DNA from: Cyanophora paradoxa | Lineage: Eukaryota; Glaucocystophyceae; Cyanophorales; Cyanophoraceae | Assembly: GCA_004431415.1 (NCBI GenBank) | Contig: QPMI01000648.1 | Coordinates: 80,562-144,561, forward strand | Length of the DNA: 64,000 nucleotides | Reading direction: 5' to 3' | In this document: piece by piece, positions 11,024 to 24,300 of the stretch | Numbering within the stretch: the stretch's first letter is position 1 | Layout of the letters: each line of letters opens with the position of its first letter | The notes under the pieces: generated by a model | What the model saw: the letters and a program-made list of their open reading frames with translations, nothing else | What the model was told of the DNA's origin: nothing | Database searches by the model: none | Made by a program: the position numbers and the translations under genes

Positions 11024-12170
11024 ATGACCGCGGGCGATGTCGAGATCCACGTCCTGGGCGCGGAGCACGAGCGCGAGGCGGCGCTCCTGTGCTCCGAGGC
11101 CCTCGTAGGTGCGCGGCCGCGCATGTGCACCTCGCGCACGCCCTTCGGGCGCCCGGCTTTCGTATGACGCGCGCGCGCGTACGCCCTGACGTCAGGCCCC
11201 GACGCTTGGCCGCACATGGACGCGGAGCGCGCTGGTCTGCTCGAGCCTCGCACGCCCGAAGAGCTGTACAGCTCTTGGATCAAAGGCACGCATGGCGCGC
11301 GCGCGCGCGCGCGCCGCCATTCGAGCTCGAGCTCGCCTCGGCCGCGGAGTTCTGCAGCTGACGGCGCGGTACAGGACTGGCGGGGCAGGCGGTGCGGTCG
11401 CGGACGTCGGTCGTCGCGGTGGACGGCGGCCGCGTCGTCGCCGCGGCCCTCAACGAGGACTACGGCGGCCTGGGACACGTCCCCGCAGTTAGCGCTGCGG
11501 CGCCGAAGCCTGGGTGCACACCAGTAGTCCTAGGCCTGCGACCGGCCCGCGTCTGAAGTCGACGAGCTCGCAGGCATGCGCAGAAGCTGTCGGATTTCTA
11601 CTGCTTCGAACTGTTGAGGGAGCTGCCGTCCCACTACGCACAAGCGAGCCGCTTCACCGACACTCGAACGCTGCACGTACGTGCGCGCGCGCGGACCTCG
11701 CGCCAGGCTCGCAAGTTGAAGCTTAAGCGGGACGGCAGATCGCCGCTGTCGCCGTGGCGCCCTCGCACGGCGGCCGCGGCATCGCCTCGCGCCTCGTCGC
11801 GAGGTCGGAGGAGATCGCGCGGGCCGCCGGGTCTGCCCCCGCCCGGGCCTAGGCCTCGTCCTCCCTGGGCCGCCGCGGTTCGAAGTCCGTAAATGACTCG
11901 AGTAACCGGCGCAGGTACAAGCTCGCTGTCGCGGAGGCTGCGAACCCTCGATCGCAGAGCGTCTTCCGGAAGGAGGGGTACCGGGTGCTTACAATACATC
12001 CGCGACGCGTACCCCTCCAGATCTAATCGCGAGCGCCGTCGCAGGTGGAGGCGGCGACGCGCTACGCGGACTGGACGTGCCCCCATGGCCACGCCGGCGG
12101 GGCGCGGCCCTACTCGAGTACCCCTCCCTCCCTCTCGTGCGCCCTCGTGGTCAAAGATCTAGAGCTGTAG
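11024..12170 (+). CDS. GNAT-family N-acetyltransferase
   Basis: Predicted to transfer acetyl from acetyl-CoA to an amine. Exons starting at ATG 11,024 read MTAGDVEIHVLG, later VVAVDGGRVVAAALNEDY, then LSDFYCFELLRELPSHY, then the acetyl-CoA-binding motif VAVAPSHGGRGIASRLV (the R/Q-x-x-G-x-G/A signature of GNAT motif A), then AEAANPRSQSVFRKEGYRV, the usual motif B strand. The last exon reads YADWTCPHGHAGG and stops with TAG at 12,168-12,170. The layout resembles arylalkylamine-type acetyltransferases, but the substrate cannot be assigned. Introns are about 50-120 bases. It is convergent with the large NLR-like gene. Confidence 0.72.
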
Positions 12171-12304
12171 CAGAGCCGCCGTCGACATCGGCGAGGGGGA
12201 GGGGCGGGGCGCTGGCTGGGGCCGGGGGTCCTAGAGGGGGCCCAGCTCACTCACCGCCCCCCACGCACGCCCCCGCGCACCCGCGCCGCTGCACAGCTCG
12301 AACG

Positions 12305-12352
12305 ACGTCCATAAATTAAGGCGCACGCAAGAAAGCTTGAACAGCGCACAGG
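12305..12352 (+). repeat. 3'-flank element, copy 2
   Basis: Begins ACGTCCATAAATTAA and ends GCTTGAACAGCGCACA, matching the block at 10,740 over most of its length. It lies between the convergent 3' ends of the GNAT gene and the NLR-like gene. Confidence 0.5.
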
Positions 12353-12357
12353 GACCG

Positions 12358-15300
12358 CTACGCCTCGCCGCCGCCTTCGCCTCCGCCGTCCTCCTCGGGG
12401 AAGAGGCCGCCCTCGCCGAGGGGCGAGTCGGGGTCGCGCATGAGGGGGCCCAGGGAGCGCATGGAGAAGGCGAGCGGCAGCGGCTCCGGCGGCCCGTGCG
12501 GCGTCGCCACGCTCGGCAGCCTGCCGCGCGCCGGAAAGAAAAGAGCTCAGACGAGGCCGAGGCGGCGGAGCTTGGGCGGGGGGGTGGGGGGTGGGGGGGG
12601 GTGGGTGGGGGGGTGGGGGTGGGGGGGGTGGGGTGGGGGGTGGGGGGGTGGGGGGGGGGGGGGTGGCCGCCGCAGAAAGAAGAGGAATGAGATTTCGACG
12701 CTAAGAAGCCACTGGGCCAGATTCGCCAGGAGGGAAGAAGCTTAAGCCTTTAGGGGGCCGGGCGGCCGGGCGGGGGGGCGGACCGCTGGACGGAGGGGTC
12801 GCCGGCGCCGAGCTGCGCGAGGAGGCGCCGCAGGTGCGCCGAGAGCGACGTCCCCTCGTCCATCTGGCGGCGAGGGAGGGGCGTCGGGGGCGGCGAGAGG
12901 GGCAGGAGGAGGTTTGGGATGGGGCACCTTGGCGCCGCGGGCCTCGAGCTGCGAGGTGCGCTGGAAGCGCCGCACGCAGAGGAAGTCCTGCGCTCAGGTG
13001 AGCCTGCATCTGAGGGAAGGGAAGGGGCCGGGGCCGGGCCTTGGCGCTGTAGATGCGGACGGCGAGGCCGGTGCCCACGACCAGGATCCCCTCTGCCCCG
13101 GATGCCTGAGGCGAGAGCGCTCGGGCTCAGAAACAGAGCGGAGCGGAGCGGAGGGGGCCCGCGAAAGGCGGGGTCTGGGGGAGAGGGGAGGTCTATGAAA
13201 CGCTAACGATGTCAGGGTCTAGGTTGCAGAGGGATCGAGGGACTAGCGCTCGCCTGTATTGCGACGGAGCGGACGACGTGGGTGTGCCCCGCGATGTGGG
13301 CGAGGGGCGCCCCCGCCGCGTCCCACACCCGCACGCTCTTCTCCCAGCTCCCCGACGCCACCCGCGACCCGCCCTGAAAGAGGCGTGAGAGGGGGGGGGG
13401 GGGGGAAGGGGGGGGAGAAGGGAGAGAGGGGGTACCGGGGAGATCGCGACGGTCATGACGCGGTCCGTGTGGCCTCTGCGGCCGGCTTTAGGGCGGCCCC
13501 GGGCGGCCCCGGGGGAGGCGGGGCGGGGCTGGTTTGCGGGGCGGGCCTGAGGGCGTGGAGGACGGCGCCCGACTCGCCGTCGAGGACCCACACGACGCCG
13601 TCGCGGTCCCCCGCAGCCAGTCGCGCCCCGTCCTGCAGCAAGCGAGAGAGGCTTGAGGGGGGAAGGAAGGCAGGGTGAGGAGGGGGGGGCGCCGGGCGCG
13701 CCTCGGACATGGCGACGGATGTGACCTGCCCGGCGCAGTTGCACGTCAGAAGAGAGAGGAAGGGCTAAGATCAGTTGGAGGCGAGCTCGGCTTGGTCAGC
13801 GGACCTGGCCGACCTTGTCCCGCACGGCGAGCACCTCCTTGCTCTTCTCCACCGACCACACCCGCACCTGGGAGGAAGAACGAAGTTACGTTCATCGCCG
13901 AGGCGCGGCCGCCCTCGGCTTGTTTGTTCGGGGCGGGGCGGGGCGCACGGTGGAGTCGTAGGAGCCGGAGGCGACGCGGGCGCCGCTCGCCGAGCACGCC
14001 ACCGCCGTCACGATGTCCTTGTGCCCGTGGAACTGCGCGGTCGGGGGCGGGAGGCGGGGCGGGCTCGAGGTCGGCGGCGGGGCAGGAGAGGGCGAGAGGC
14101 GAGGCTAGAGGCGAGGCCAGAAGCGATGCTAGGCTAGGAGCGATGGTAGGCTGTGCTAGAGGCGAGGCTAGAGGTCAGGCCGGGAGGCCGACACAGCCTC
14201 CTGGCCCCCAATCCCCAACCCTGGGTCCCCTCCCCCCTCCTTCTGAGCGGACCTGGGCGTGGAGGGCGCCGCGCTCGGCGTCCCAGACGATGATGCTCCG
14301 GTCCTTGCTCCCCGACGCCACCCACCGCCCGTCCTGCGGGGGAGGGGGGGGGAGGTCAGGTGGGGGGGGGGGGGGGGGGGGGGGGAGGGGGGGGCACCGC
14401 CGAGATGGCGACGGAGGTGACCTGCGCAGGCGCGGCGGCGATAGGGCGTCATGGGGAGCTGAGAGTTTGAGGCGGATCCAACAGAGCGCGGAGGACTCAT
14501 CGGAGATCTAGAGGGGGAGGGCGGGCTTCGAGGAAGATCTAGGAAGATCTCAAACTGAGATCAGATATAGAGATCTAGAGGGGGGCACGGGCGGGCCTGG
14601 GCGGCGTGGCCGCGCATCTCGCGCTGCTCCGTGCCCGTCTCCGAGCTCCACACCCGAACCTGAGAAGGGGGGTGGGAGGGGTAAGAGGGGGGAGGAGAGC
14701 GGCGGGGGGTACGGCACCCACCGAGCGGTCGGAGCTGCCCGAGGCGATGCGGGAGCCGTCCTGCCGCGCCCCCGAAACTCAAATGAACGCTGAACTATGA
14801 CGCTGTGCAAAGGCTGGGGCGGGGGCGCGCACGGCGGAGACGGCGACGGACTGGATGCGGGAGACGTGCCCGCGCAGCTGCAGCAGCTCCGCCCCGCACT
14901 CCGCGTCCCACACCCGCACCTGCCGTGCCCGGGCCCGGGCCCCAAGGCGCCTCAGACCCCTCGCTCTTGTTCGCCTCGGCGGGGCGGCGCGCACGGACTC
15001 GTCGGAGGCGGCGGAGACGATGCGGCGGCGGTCCGCCGAGACCGCCACCTGCGCGACGGAGGATTCAGAGGGGCGGATCGATCGAAAGGAAAGGGGTGCG
15101 GTGGAAGGGACGGCCGCCTCGGGCTCTAGGCGGCGGGTCAGGGCTAGAGCGGAGGGTTCTCTAGATCCCTAGCTCTGGGAGGACGGCGGGTCGGGAAAGG
15201 GCGGGAGGGAGGGCGGCGGTTCCTAGACGCCAGGCCCCCTAGCTCCCAACGAGGGGGCCGGGGGGGCGGACGGAAGGGATGGCCGCCTCGGGCTCTAGGT

Positions 15301-18300
15301 GGTGGATCAGGCTAGGTATAGCGGAGGGCTCTCTAGATCCCCAGCTCGAGGGGGCCGGCGGGTCGGGGCGGACGGCGGTGATGAAGCCGGTGTGGCCGGC
15401 GAGCTGCTGCAGGTCCCCCATCGAGTCCTGCGGGAGGCAAGAAGTTAGAGGAAGGGGGGTAGAGGTACATGGGAGAGGGAGGGGAGGGGGGCGGACGAGG
15501 TCCCAGACGCGGACGGAGTTGTCGACGCTGCTCGACACGATCCGCTTCAGGTCCTGCGGGGCTGTTAGGGGCTGGAAAGAAGGCGGAGGAGGGCGGCGGG
15601 GGGCGGGGGCGGGCCCCGGAGGCGGCGACGGCGGTGACGAAGGTCGTGTGCCCCACAAGCTGCTGCACCTGCGCGCCGCGGCGGGGCGGAGAGGAAGGGG
15701 AGAGCGGGTTCGCTGTCAGAGGCAGCTTTATATAGCCCGGAAGGGTACAGGGGGGAGGCGGCCGACCTCGGTGCCGGACTCGACGTCGAAGACGAGGATG
15801 GACTTGTCGGCGCTCCCGCTCACCACCCGCCGCCCGTCCTGCCGGAAAAACGTTGGGGCGGGAACGGCGGGGCGGAGGCGGGGGCGGCGGCGGTGGGGTC
15901 AAACTAAGCCAAGCTAAGCTTATCTAAGGGGGGGGCTAAGCTAATCCCAGCTAAGGGAGGGGTGCGGGGGCGGGAGCGGACGGCGGAGAAGAGGACGGAG
16001 GCGACGGCCGCCGTGTGGCCCTGCGCCCCCGCCCCGCCCCGTCAGCGCCCCCGGCCTCGCCCACTCCTGCCCGCAGCGCCCACGTCTAGTTCCGTCTAGC
16101 GCGCCCCTCTTATTCTTCGCCTTTGGACGTCGCCTCTATCCCGCAGGGCCCTTGGAGTGGAGTGGCGGACCTGGAGCTCCTGGAGCTCGCTGCCGGACTC
16201 GGCGTCGTAGACGCGGGTCACCTTGTCCCGGCACCCCGCCGCCACCCGCGCCCCGTCCTGCCGCCCCCGTCAGAACGGAGCGGAGCGGGAGGGACGATCG
16301 AGTGGGCGGACCGGGGAGAGGGCGAGGGCGGTGACGGTGAGCTCGCGGAGCTGGAGCCGCAGCCGCTCCGCCCGCTTCTCCACGTCCCACACCCGCAGCA
16401 CCTGCGTGCGCCGCCCCGGCTCGGCCCCAGCTCGGCCAGACTTGCTAGCCTCCCGCAGGGCCCGCCCGCCCGCCCGCGTCCCGGGTGGACCTTCTCGTCG
16501 CTCGCGAAGAGCACCCGCTCGCCGTCCTGCGCGGGGGGCGCCAGCTTAGCTTGGGAGGGAAGCGGGGGCGGGCGAGGGGGCGGGCGGACGGCGGAGATGG
16601 CGACGTGCTTCACCTGCGTCGAGTGCTTCGCCATCTGCGGGGGCCGGGCCGGGGTGAGCGGGGTGAGCGGGGCGGCGGGTCGGCGCCCTCTCGTCTAGTT
16701 ATAACTCTAATATGATTCACGGGTCTTGGGGCGCGCCTGCATGATCTCGGCGCCGGACTCGGCGTCCCAGACGCGCACGGCGCAGTCGTCCCCGCCCGAC
16801 ACCACCCGCCGCCCGTCCTGCCAACGAGAGTGAGCCGCGCCAGAAGAAGAAGAAGAAGAAGACGGAAGGAAGCCAAGGAGGCGGGGAAGAAGAAGAAGAA
16901 GGGGCGGTGCCCGGCCGGCCGGCACGGCGGAAAAGACCCGCCCATAACTTCCAAAGTGGGAAACGGCAAGAAGAAGGGGCGCGGGCGCGGGCGGGGGCGC
17001 GGGCGCGGGCGGGGGCGCGGGGGCGGGGGCGCGGACCGCGGAGACGGCGACGCCGGAGACGGCCTCCGCGTGCCCCGCAAGCTGCCCCACCTGCGCCCGC
17101 GCCCGGCCCCGCAGCTTGAGCAGAGGAGAGGAGAGGAGAGAGGAGAGGAGCGGCTTCTTCGTGGGCACCTGCGCGCCCGTCTCGCCGTCCCTGAGAGAGC
17201 GCGGCTCGGCGTGAGAATGGATGTGATGGATGGGATGGGATGGGAGGAGGCTGAGGGGGGCGCGCCATATCCGGACGGTCTTGTCGAGGCTCCCCGAGAC
17301 CACGCGGCGCCCGTCCTGCCGAGCCGGGCGGGTCAGCGCGGGCAGGCGGCCCAGGCCGGGCGGGGCGGGGCGCGCCGCGGAGAAGGCGAGGGCGGTGACG
17401 GGGGCCGCGTGGCCCCCCATCTCCACCACCTTCGTCCCCGTGTCCCCGTCCCTGCGCCGGGCCGGCGTCAGGGATAGATGACCGACAGATTATTAGGAGT
17501 AGGGGCTTCGTTAGATTAGTTAGTTAGATAGATAGATAGGTTGGATTGGTTATTGGAGGGGTGCAGGCGCGCCACATCCAGACGGTGCAGGCGTCGCCGG
17601 CGGCCACGATGCGCTTCCCGTCCGACGAGGCGGCGACGCCCGAGACCTGCCCCCCGGCCCCGCCCCGTGAGCCGAGCCGAGCCAAGCCGAGCTACGCCGA
17701 GCGGAGCTTGAGTTCTCAGATTTCAGATTCCGAGGTTCGCTGCTAGATGAGACGACCGGGGCGGGGCGGGGCGGGGCCAAGCTAAGCAGGTGCTCTTAGC
17801 TAAATTCGCTGCTAGATGAGACGGGCGGGGCGGGGCAGGGGGATACGCTGAGCTGAGCTTTAGTTCTTAGATTCGCTGTTCGATCAGAGGGGCGGGGCGG
17901 GGCGGGGGCTCACGGAGGATCCGGGGGAGACGAGGGCGGGGCGGGAGTTGGTGCGGCACCCGTCCAGCCGCGCCCCCCGCAGGTCCGCCCCCGACAGGCA
18001 CGCCTCCTGCCCCCGCCCGCCCGCCCCGTCAAGCCTCGAATTCGATTCGAGGCGGTTTCCCAGCTCGCAGCGGGCGCCGTTAAGGAGAACAGAGCGCCTC
18101 GACAGGTCACTCCCATTAAACCCTCTTAACGCAAAGCTTTGAAGGGACCGTGAAGCTCTAGACCCGGGGCGGACCTGGAGGGAGCAGGCGCGGAGGTCGG
18201 CGCGGCGGAGGTCGGCCCCCGCCGCCTCGAGGCGCCACAGGTTCGCCCCCGCCAGGCGCGCCCCGGAGAGGTCCCGCCCCGCCATCGACACGTGCGCTGC

Positions 18301-21300
18301 GCCGCGGCGGTCAGGAAGGAAAGGAAGCAGAAAGAGGCCTAGGCTCTAGGCTCTAGAAAGAGACTTTGTTCGTGCGGGGGCGGGGGCGGGCGCGCCGGCG
18401 ACGAGGACGGTGGCGGCGTTGGCGGCGGCGAGGACGGCCGGGGAGCCGTCGGCGACGCCCTCCGCGCGGCTCGCCTCCACCAGCCCGAACAGCGCCTGCC
18501 GAGACGAAGAAGAGGAGGAGGTCAGAGGGAGAGCTCGAGCCGGAGGAGGGGGGGCCTCGAGATCTAAGACGACCTAGCAGACGATCTAGCATTTAAGATT
18601 TAAGACCTACGATCCAGCAGCAGCAGAACGTCGAGCGGGCGGTGGCTACGATCTAGGTGTAAGATCTAAGACGATCTAGCAGCAGAACATCGAGCGGGGC
18701 GGGGCGGGGCGGGGCGGGTGCGGGCCTGGGCGAGGTGGGACTCGGGCTCGTTCTGGGCGGCGTCCGCCAGGAACCGCACCAGCGTCGCCTCCCCCGACAG
18801 GGGCCTGCCCGAGGGGGAGATAAGAGAGGGAGAGGGAGGGGGGAGAGGAATGGGGAGGGGCGCAGGGGGCGTTAGTTATCCTCGGCTTCAGCCGAGTGGG
18901 GGGGAGAATTAAGGGCGGCGGCGGAGGGGCGGGGGACGGGCCTGGTGGCGAGGTCGATGTGCTCGCAGGGGTCCCGCCCCTCCCCCGCCTCCTCCTCCCC
19001 CGTCACCTGCCCCCGCGCGACCCGTCAGCACTCGGACGCCGCTGGGAGTGGTTGCGGGGACCCGACGCCGAGCCCTCTTCCCCGCTCTTACATTCTACCC
19101 GAGCGGGGCGGGGGCGGGGCGGGGCGGGGGCGGACGGCGGCGAGGATGGCCTCTGCGGCGAGGAACTCGAGGAGGGTCTTGTGCACGAAGGCGAACCCCA
19201 GCGCCTCCCCCGCACGCCACCGCCGCAGCGGGCAGCTGCGCCCGCACCGAAAGCCCCGCTCAGCTTCTTCTTCCATCTATCTATCTTCCTCTGCCTCGCT
19301 CGCCTGTTGCGGACGAAGAGGAGCTCGCCGTCGTCCAGCAGCCGCTCGCACGCCCGCTGCTCCGCCGAGGCCCCCGCCCTCTGCGAGGCGCACGGGGGGC
19401 CGGTTACATTGGTCGGAGGAAGTTTCTTTGTAGAGGACCGGGGGAGCAGGCCTTGGCCTGCTTGGCCTTGCCCGTCTGGACGGAGACCTGGCTGGTTCCC
19501 ATCTGGAAGCGAAGGTTAACGTGAGACTGGGGGTACAGCGCGACAATGAGAATGAGAAAAGGGGTACGCGAAAGAGGAGGACGGCGAGGCGCCTGCAGAG
19601 GTCCATCCCCGCCTCCACGAGCCCCTCCTCGTCCCCCGCCCACGCTGCCCGCCCGGGGTACGCGATTAAAAGCTTGGGAGAGGGGGGGAGGGGAGGAGGC
19701 GAGGGCGGGGGGAGGGAAGGGCGCACCGGCAGCGCCCTTGAGACGGTTGCCGCGCCACAGCTCGCGCCTGGGGGCGGGGCGCGGAGCCAAGTCAGAACAG
19801 GGCGGGTGGGTCTCGGGCTCAGGTGATCGGTCACCTGAGCCAGTCCTCCACAAAGGCGCGGTAGAGGGCGCGGGGCCCCAGCCCGCGGCCCTCTCCCCTG
19901 CGGGTCGGGGCCGGGTCAAGATAGGGCTGGCCCAGTCTTCTGCTCTCCGGAGGGGAAGGGGGTCGCACCGGCCCTCGCCGACGGCCTCGGCGGCGCGCTG
20001 CGGGAGGACGCGCGCCAGCATCGAGAGCGTGAACGGGTTCTCCACCAGGCTGCCCGGAGAAGCGAGGGGTGTCAGAGCGTCTAAGGTAAAGGAGGGCGGG
20101 CTGAGGGGCGGGGCGGGGCGGGCCTGGCGAGGCCCGGGGTGCGGCGGAGCTCGGCGGCGTAGCGCTCGAAGGACCAGGCGTCGCCGTCCCGCGCGTGCTG
20201 CAGTGCGTACTTCCCCAGGTACTGCCCCCGCAGAGGAGTCAACCTAGGTCCCGTCTTGATGGAGGGGAGGGGGCGGGGCGGCGGACCTCCTCCACTTGGA
20301 AGCGGTTGAAGGGCCGCGTCGCCAGCTGCGAACGAAGTCACCACACCCGACGAGGTCCGACCGAAGCGCGCCGCACGTACCTGGCGGAGCTTGGAGACCT
20401 CGAACTGGCCTCCCTCCACCGGCGCGAACGTCCTCTGCTTAGGCGGCTCAGACGAGGCTCAGATGGGGGAGGGGGGAGGGGGGGAGGGGCCCGCCTCGGG
20501 CCGCTTGGTGGGAAGCGACGCAAGGTACTCGGTCCTGGGTACGGATTCAGCTGGCAGGCTCCTGGGGGGGAGAAAGGGGGGTACGCGCCGGCAGGAGATG
20601 ATGACGGCGCTGGCGAAATCGCCGATGCCATTGGAATCCCACAGGTTGCCGGTCTCGCCCGTCTCGTCGTACCCGTCCAGAAGCAGCACGAGCCCCATCC
20701 TGGGGGCCCTTCAGGGGTACAGCGGATGGTGGTCGCGTGGGGTACGCCGCACCGGCGGCGGACGTCCGCGAGGGCCTCTGGGGCCAGCCCGAGGCGCGCG
20801 GCGACCGCCTGCGGGGGATATGCGCAGTCAGAGCGGCTGAGCGCCGCGGGGGAGGGGGGTACAGGGACGGCTCGCCTGGCGGACGGCCTTGCGTACCCCC
20901 CCGGGGGCGTCCGCGAGCTCGGGGAGGGGTACGAGGACCGTCGCGGGGAGCTGGCCTGAGGGATCCGCCGCCCCGCCCCGCACCTGGGCCGCCCCCGCGC
21001 TCAGAAAGAAAAAAGGCGAAAAAAGAAAGAGAGCAGAGGGGGCGCGCCCACTGGTGGCAGACGCGGCGGTGCGCGAAGCGGAGGAACGTGCTCTTCGAGG
21101 TGCCCTGACGCCGTCCGTACCCCCCCGTAAGGGGGGAAGAGAAGGGGGAGGGAGGGAGAGGGGGGGGTACGGGCGCACGGCGTCGCCGAGGAGGAGGAGG
21201 GCGCGGTGGCGGGCGGCGCGGGCGAGGTCCGCCCCGGCGCCGGCCTCGGGGGGCGCCGCCGGGGCCGCGAACTGCCGCAGGAACGCCGTCGCCTGCGAAG

Positions 21301-24300
21301 ACGCCTTTGAAAACAAGGAAGGGAAGGGAAGGGAAGGGAGGGGGCGGGCCTCGGCGTCGAGGTCGAGGGCCTCGCGGCGGGCGGGGTCGGTGGCGGTCGG
21401 GGGCACGTAGAGGGCGAGCCCCGCCGTCAGGTCGTCCCGCTCCAGCTCCGCCCGCCCGTACTGCGCGCGAGCAGCACCGCGTGAGGTCTCTTGCGGCACG
21501 CCACGACGGCGTTCTGGCGTGGGAGGGGGCGGGGGCGGACCTTGGCGAGGGCCGCCAGCAGCGGGTCGTTCGCCGCCGACGCCTCGTGGCTCTGCGAGGG
21601 GGCGGGGCGGGGCGGGGCGAGGCGGCGGGCGGGGCGGGCGTCAGGGGCAGCTCTTCGGCGGGGCGCGGGGCCTGCGGCTCGGGGGACGGGACGGGGCGGG
21701 GCGGGGGCGCGCCAGGGCGATGGGGTCGGGGGCCGAGGGGCCGCCGTCCGCCAGCCGCGCGTCCGTCTGCGAACGAAGTGAGGGGGGGAGGGGGGGGGCG
21801 GGGGACGAGGGCGCGGGAGCGAGCTACGCAAGCTATGCAAGCTATGCTACGCAAGCTATGCAAGCTGGGCGAAGCCGACATTGGGGTCTTGGCGAGGCTG
21901 AGAGCCGAGGGGGGAGCGATGGTGCGGGAGCAAGCTAAGAGCGGAAAACTGAGCCTCGCAAGCTATGCAACCCGGACCTGGGGGTCGTCGATGCGGAAGG
22001 CGATGTCCTCGGCCGCCCGCGCCGCCTCCCGCCCGTGCGCCTTCCGGAGGGGGGGCGCCGGCGAGGTGAGGGGCGGGCGGGGCGGGGCGGGGGGAACGAG
22101 GCTAGGAGCCCGGGAGCCCAGAGGCAAGAGCCTAGGGTGCGAGGACGGGGGCCTAGAGGCAGGCGAGAGCCTAGGGTCCGGGCGGGTCGGGCGGGGGCGC
22201 ACGTCGCAGGCGGGGAAGCGGCGGAGGCGCATGGCGAGGGCCTCGCTCGCGTGCGGCGTCACGCCCTCCCGCGGCTCGCAGTACGCCACCACGATCGCCT
22301 GCGAACGAAGTGAGGGGGAGGGGGGGGCATGGCGGCCCGGGGTACAGGAGCGGACCTTCTCGAGGTCGTAGGCGTAGCTGAACTCCTCCCCGCAGTACTG
22401 CGACACCACCGACCTGCCCCCGCGCCGGGTCAGGGGGAGGGGGAGGGGGGGGGGGGGGGGGGGGGGGGGGAGCAGAGCGTACTTGGAGGACGCGAAGAAG
22501 ACGAGGTGCGTGCAGTTCCGCACGGCCCGCGCCACTGCCCGGGGCGCGGGGCGCGGGGTCAGGGGGGCTAGGGAGGGGAGGTAGTGGAAGGGTAGGGGGG
22601 GCCCACCCTCGTCGACCCAGCGCATGCCTGGGATGGGGGGGATGGTTAGAGTTAAGAGTGGAGATGGGAGGGGGAGAAGGGCTGGGAGGGGTACCGGCGG
22701 CGATCTGCATCTCGTCGAACCTGTGGCGATTCGATCGGCGGGTTTTTCCGGAGGGCGGGGGGAGGAAGGGCGGGGGGTACCAGCACGAGACGCCCCGAGC
22801 CTCGAGCGCCTCTTTGATGGGGCGGACGATCGCACCGTTCGCGTGCGCGTACGAGACGAACACGCGGACCTGAACACTCGAGGTTCGAATCTGGGGATAA
22901 AACAGAAACGGAAAAAATAGGGAGGGGGGGTACCGCGGGGGCGTCTGCGGGGAGCTCGCCGCGGGCCCAGTTGGGGGCCGCCGCGTCCCGAGAGACCGCC
23001 GCCTGCGACCGAAGGCCCTCAGGCGCGGCGGGCGCGGCGCTCCGCTGTCCGTGCCCCCGCGCGGCTCTGCTTCCCCCCCCCCCTCCACTTCGCGTGTACC
23101 CCGGGGCACCTTCTCCCAGGTGACCTTGCGGCGGACCTCGGACCAGCTCCCCGCCGCGCGCTCCCGCCGCGCGATGCGCTGCAGCGCCTCCGCGAACGAC
23201 TCCAGCCGCCCGTCGTACCCGGGATCCCCCTCCGCCCCCAGCGGCCACGTCCACTGCGCAGAATTGATCCGAGGTCAGATTCGATCCGAGATTTGATCCA
23301 GGTCAGATTTGATCCGACCTGGAACTGGCGGAGGCGCATGTCGAGGCCGAGGGGGAAGGCGGCGACGGCCTCGGCGGGGTCCTCCACGAAGAGCGGGCAC
23401 ACGTCCCGCCCCGAGTCGATCGCTGCCGTCCAGTCAGGCCCGACCAGTCAGGCTTCCAAAGCTTCTCCAAAGCTTCTATGCTTCTAGGTCTCTAGGCTTC
23501 TAAGCTTGTTCTAAGCAGTCAGGTCCGAAGCGGCGGCATGGGGACCCCCTTTGCTCCAAGGCTTCTAAGGCTTCTAAGTTCTAAGGCTATTGGGCTTCTT
23601 CTAAGCTTCTAAGCTTCAAAGCTTCTTCTTCTGAGCTCGCGGGTGCACCGTCGTTGAGGGCGGCGAGGGAGCGCGCGTCGGCGGCCGAGGCGCGTGACGT
23701 CACGAAGACGAAGGCCCGGCAGCCGCACCCCGCCTCCCCCGCCCCCGTGCCCGGGCCCGGGCCCGGGCCCCCCTCACACGCTCCGCCCCCGTCCCCGCTG
23801 GGCGCGAGGGTAAGGGAAGCGGAGGGGAGGGGGAGCGGGAGAGGGGTACCAGATGTCGAAGGCGTAGTCGTCGCGGAGGTCCGTCAGGACGTGCCCTAGC
23901 CGCTCGAGGTCCCCGGGGGTACCGCAAACGTGCACCCGCAGCCGCCGGCGTCTCCGGGGGGCGCCCGCCTCGTCCACTGCGGGGGGGCGGGCGGGCGGGC
24001 GTGGGCGGGGCGCGCGGGGCCGCAGGCGGGGCGGGCGCGGCGCACCCGACACGACCGAGCCGCGATGCGAGAGGGCGTGGGATACGCCCTGCGGGGCCTC
24101 TGGCTGCTCGCCGTGCGGCGAGCCGTGCATGGGCGGCGGCTCCGCCGGGACGAGCAAGGGCGCCGGCGGCGCCTTTCCGTTCTTGCCCTTCGAGCCCTCA
24201 GGGGCGGACGCTACGGTCGGGCCGGGTTTCTGTGGCTCTTCGGCGGCCCTGGAGGCGGGCCGGACGGCCGGCGACGGCAGCGCCGGGGGCGCAGGGCCGG

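Noticed and set aside
20547-21881. Minus-strand open frame of 444 codons inside the NLR-like gene
   Set aside because: Mostly intron read-through; only short pieces match the NACHT reading, which uses several frames joined by introns.
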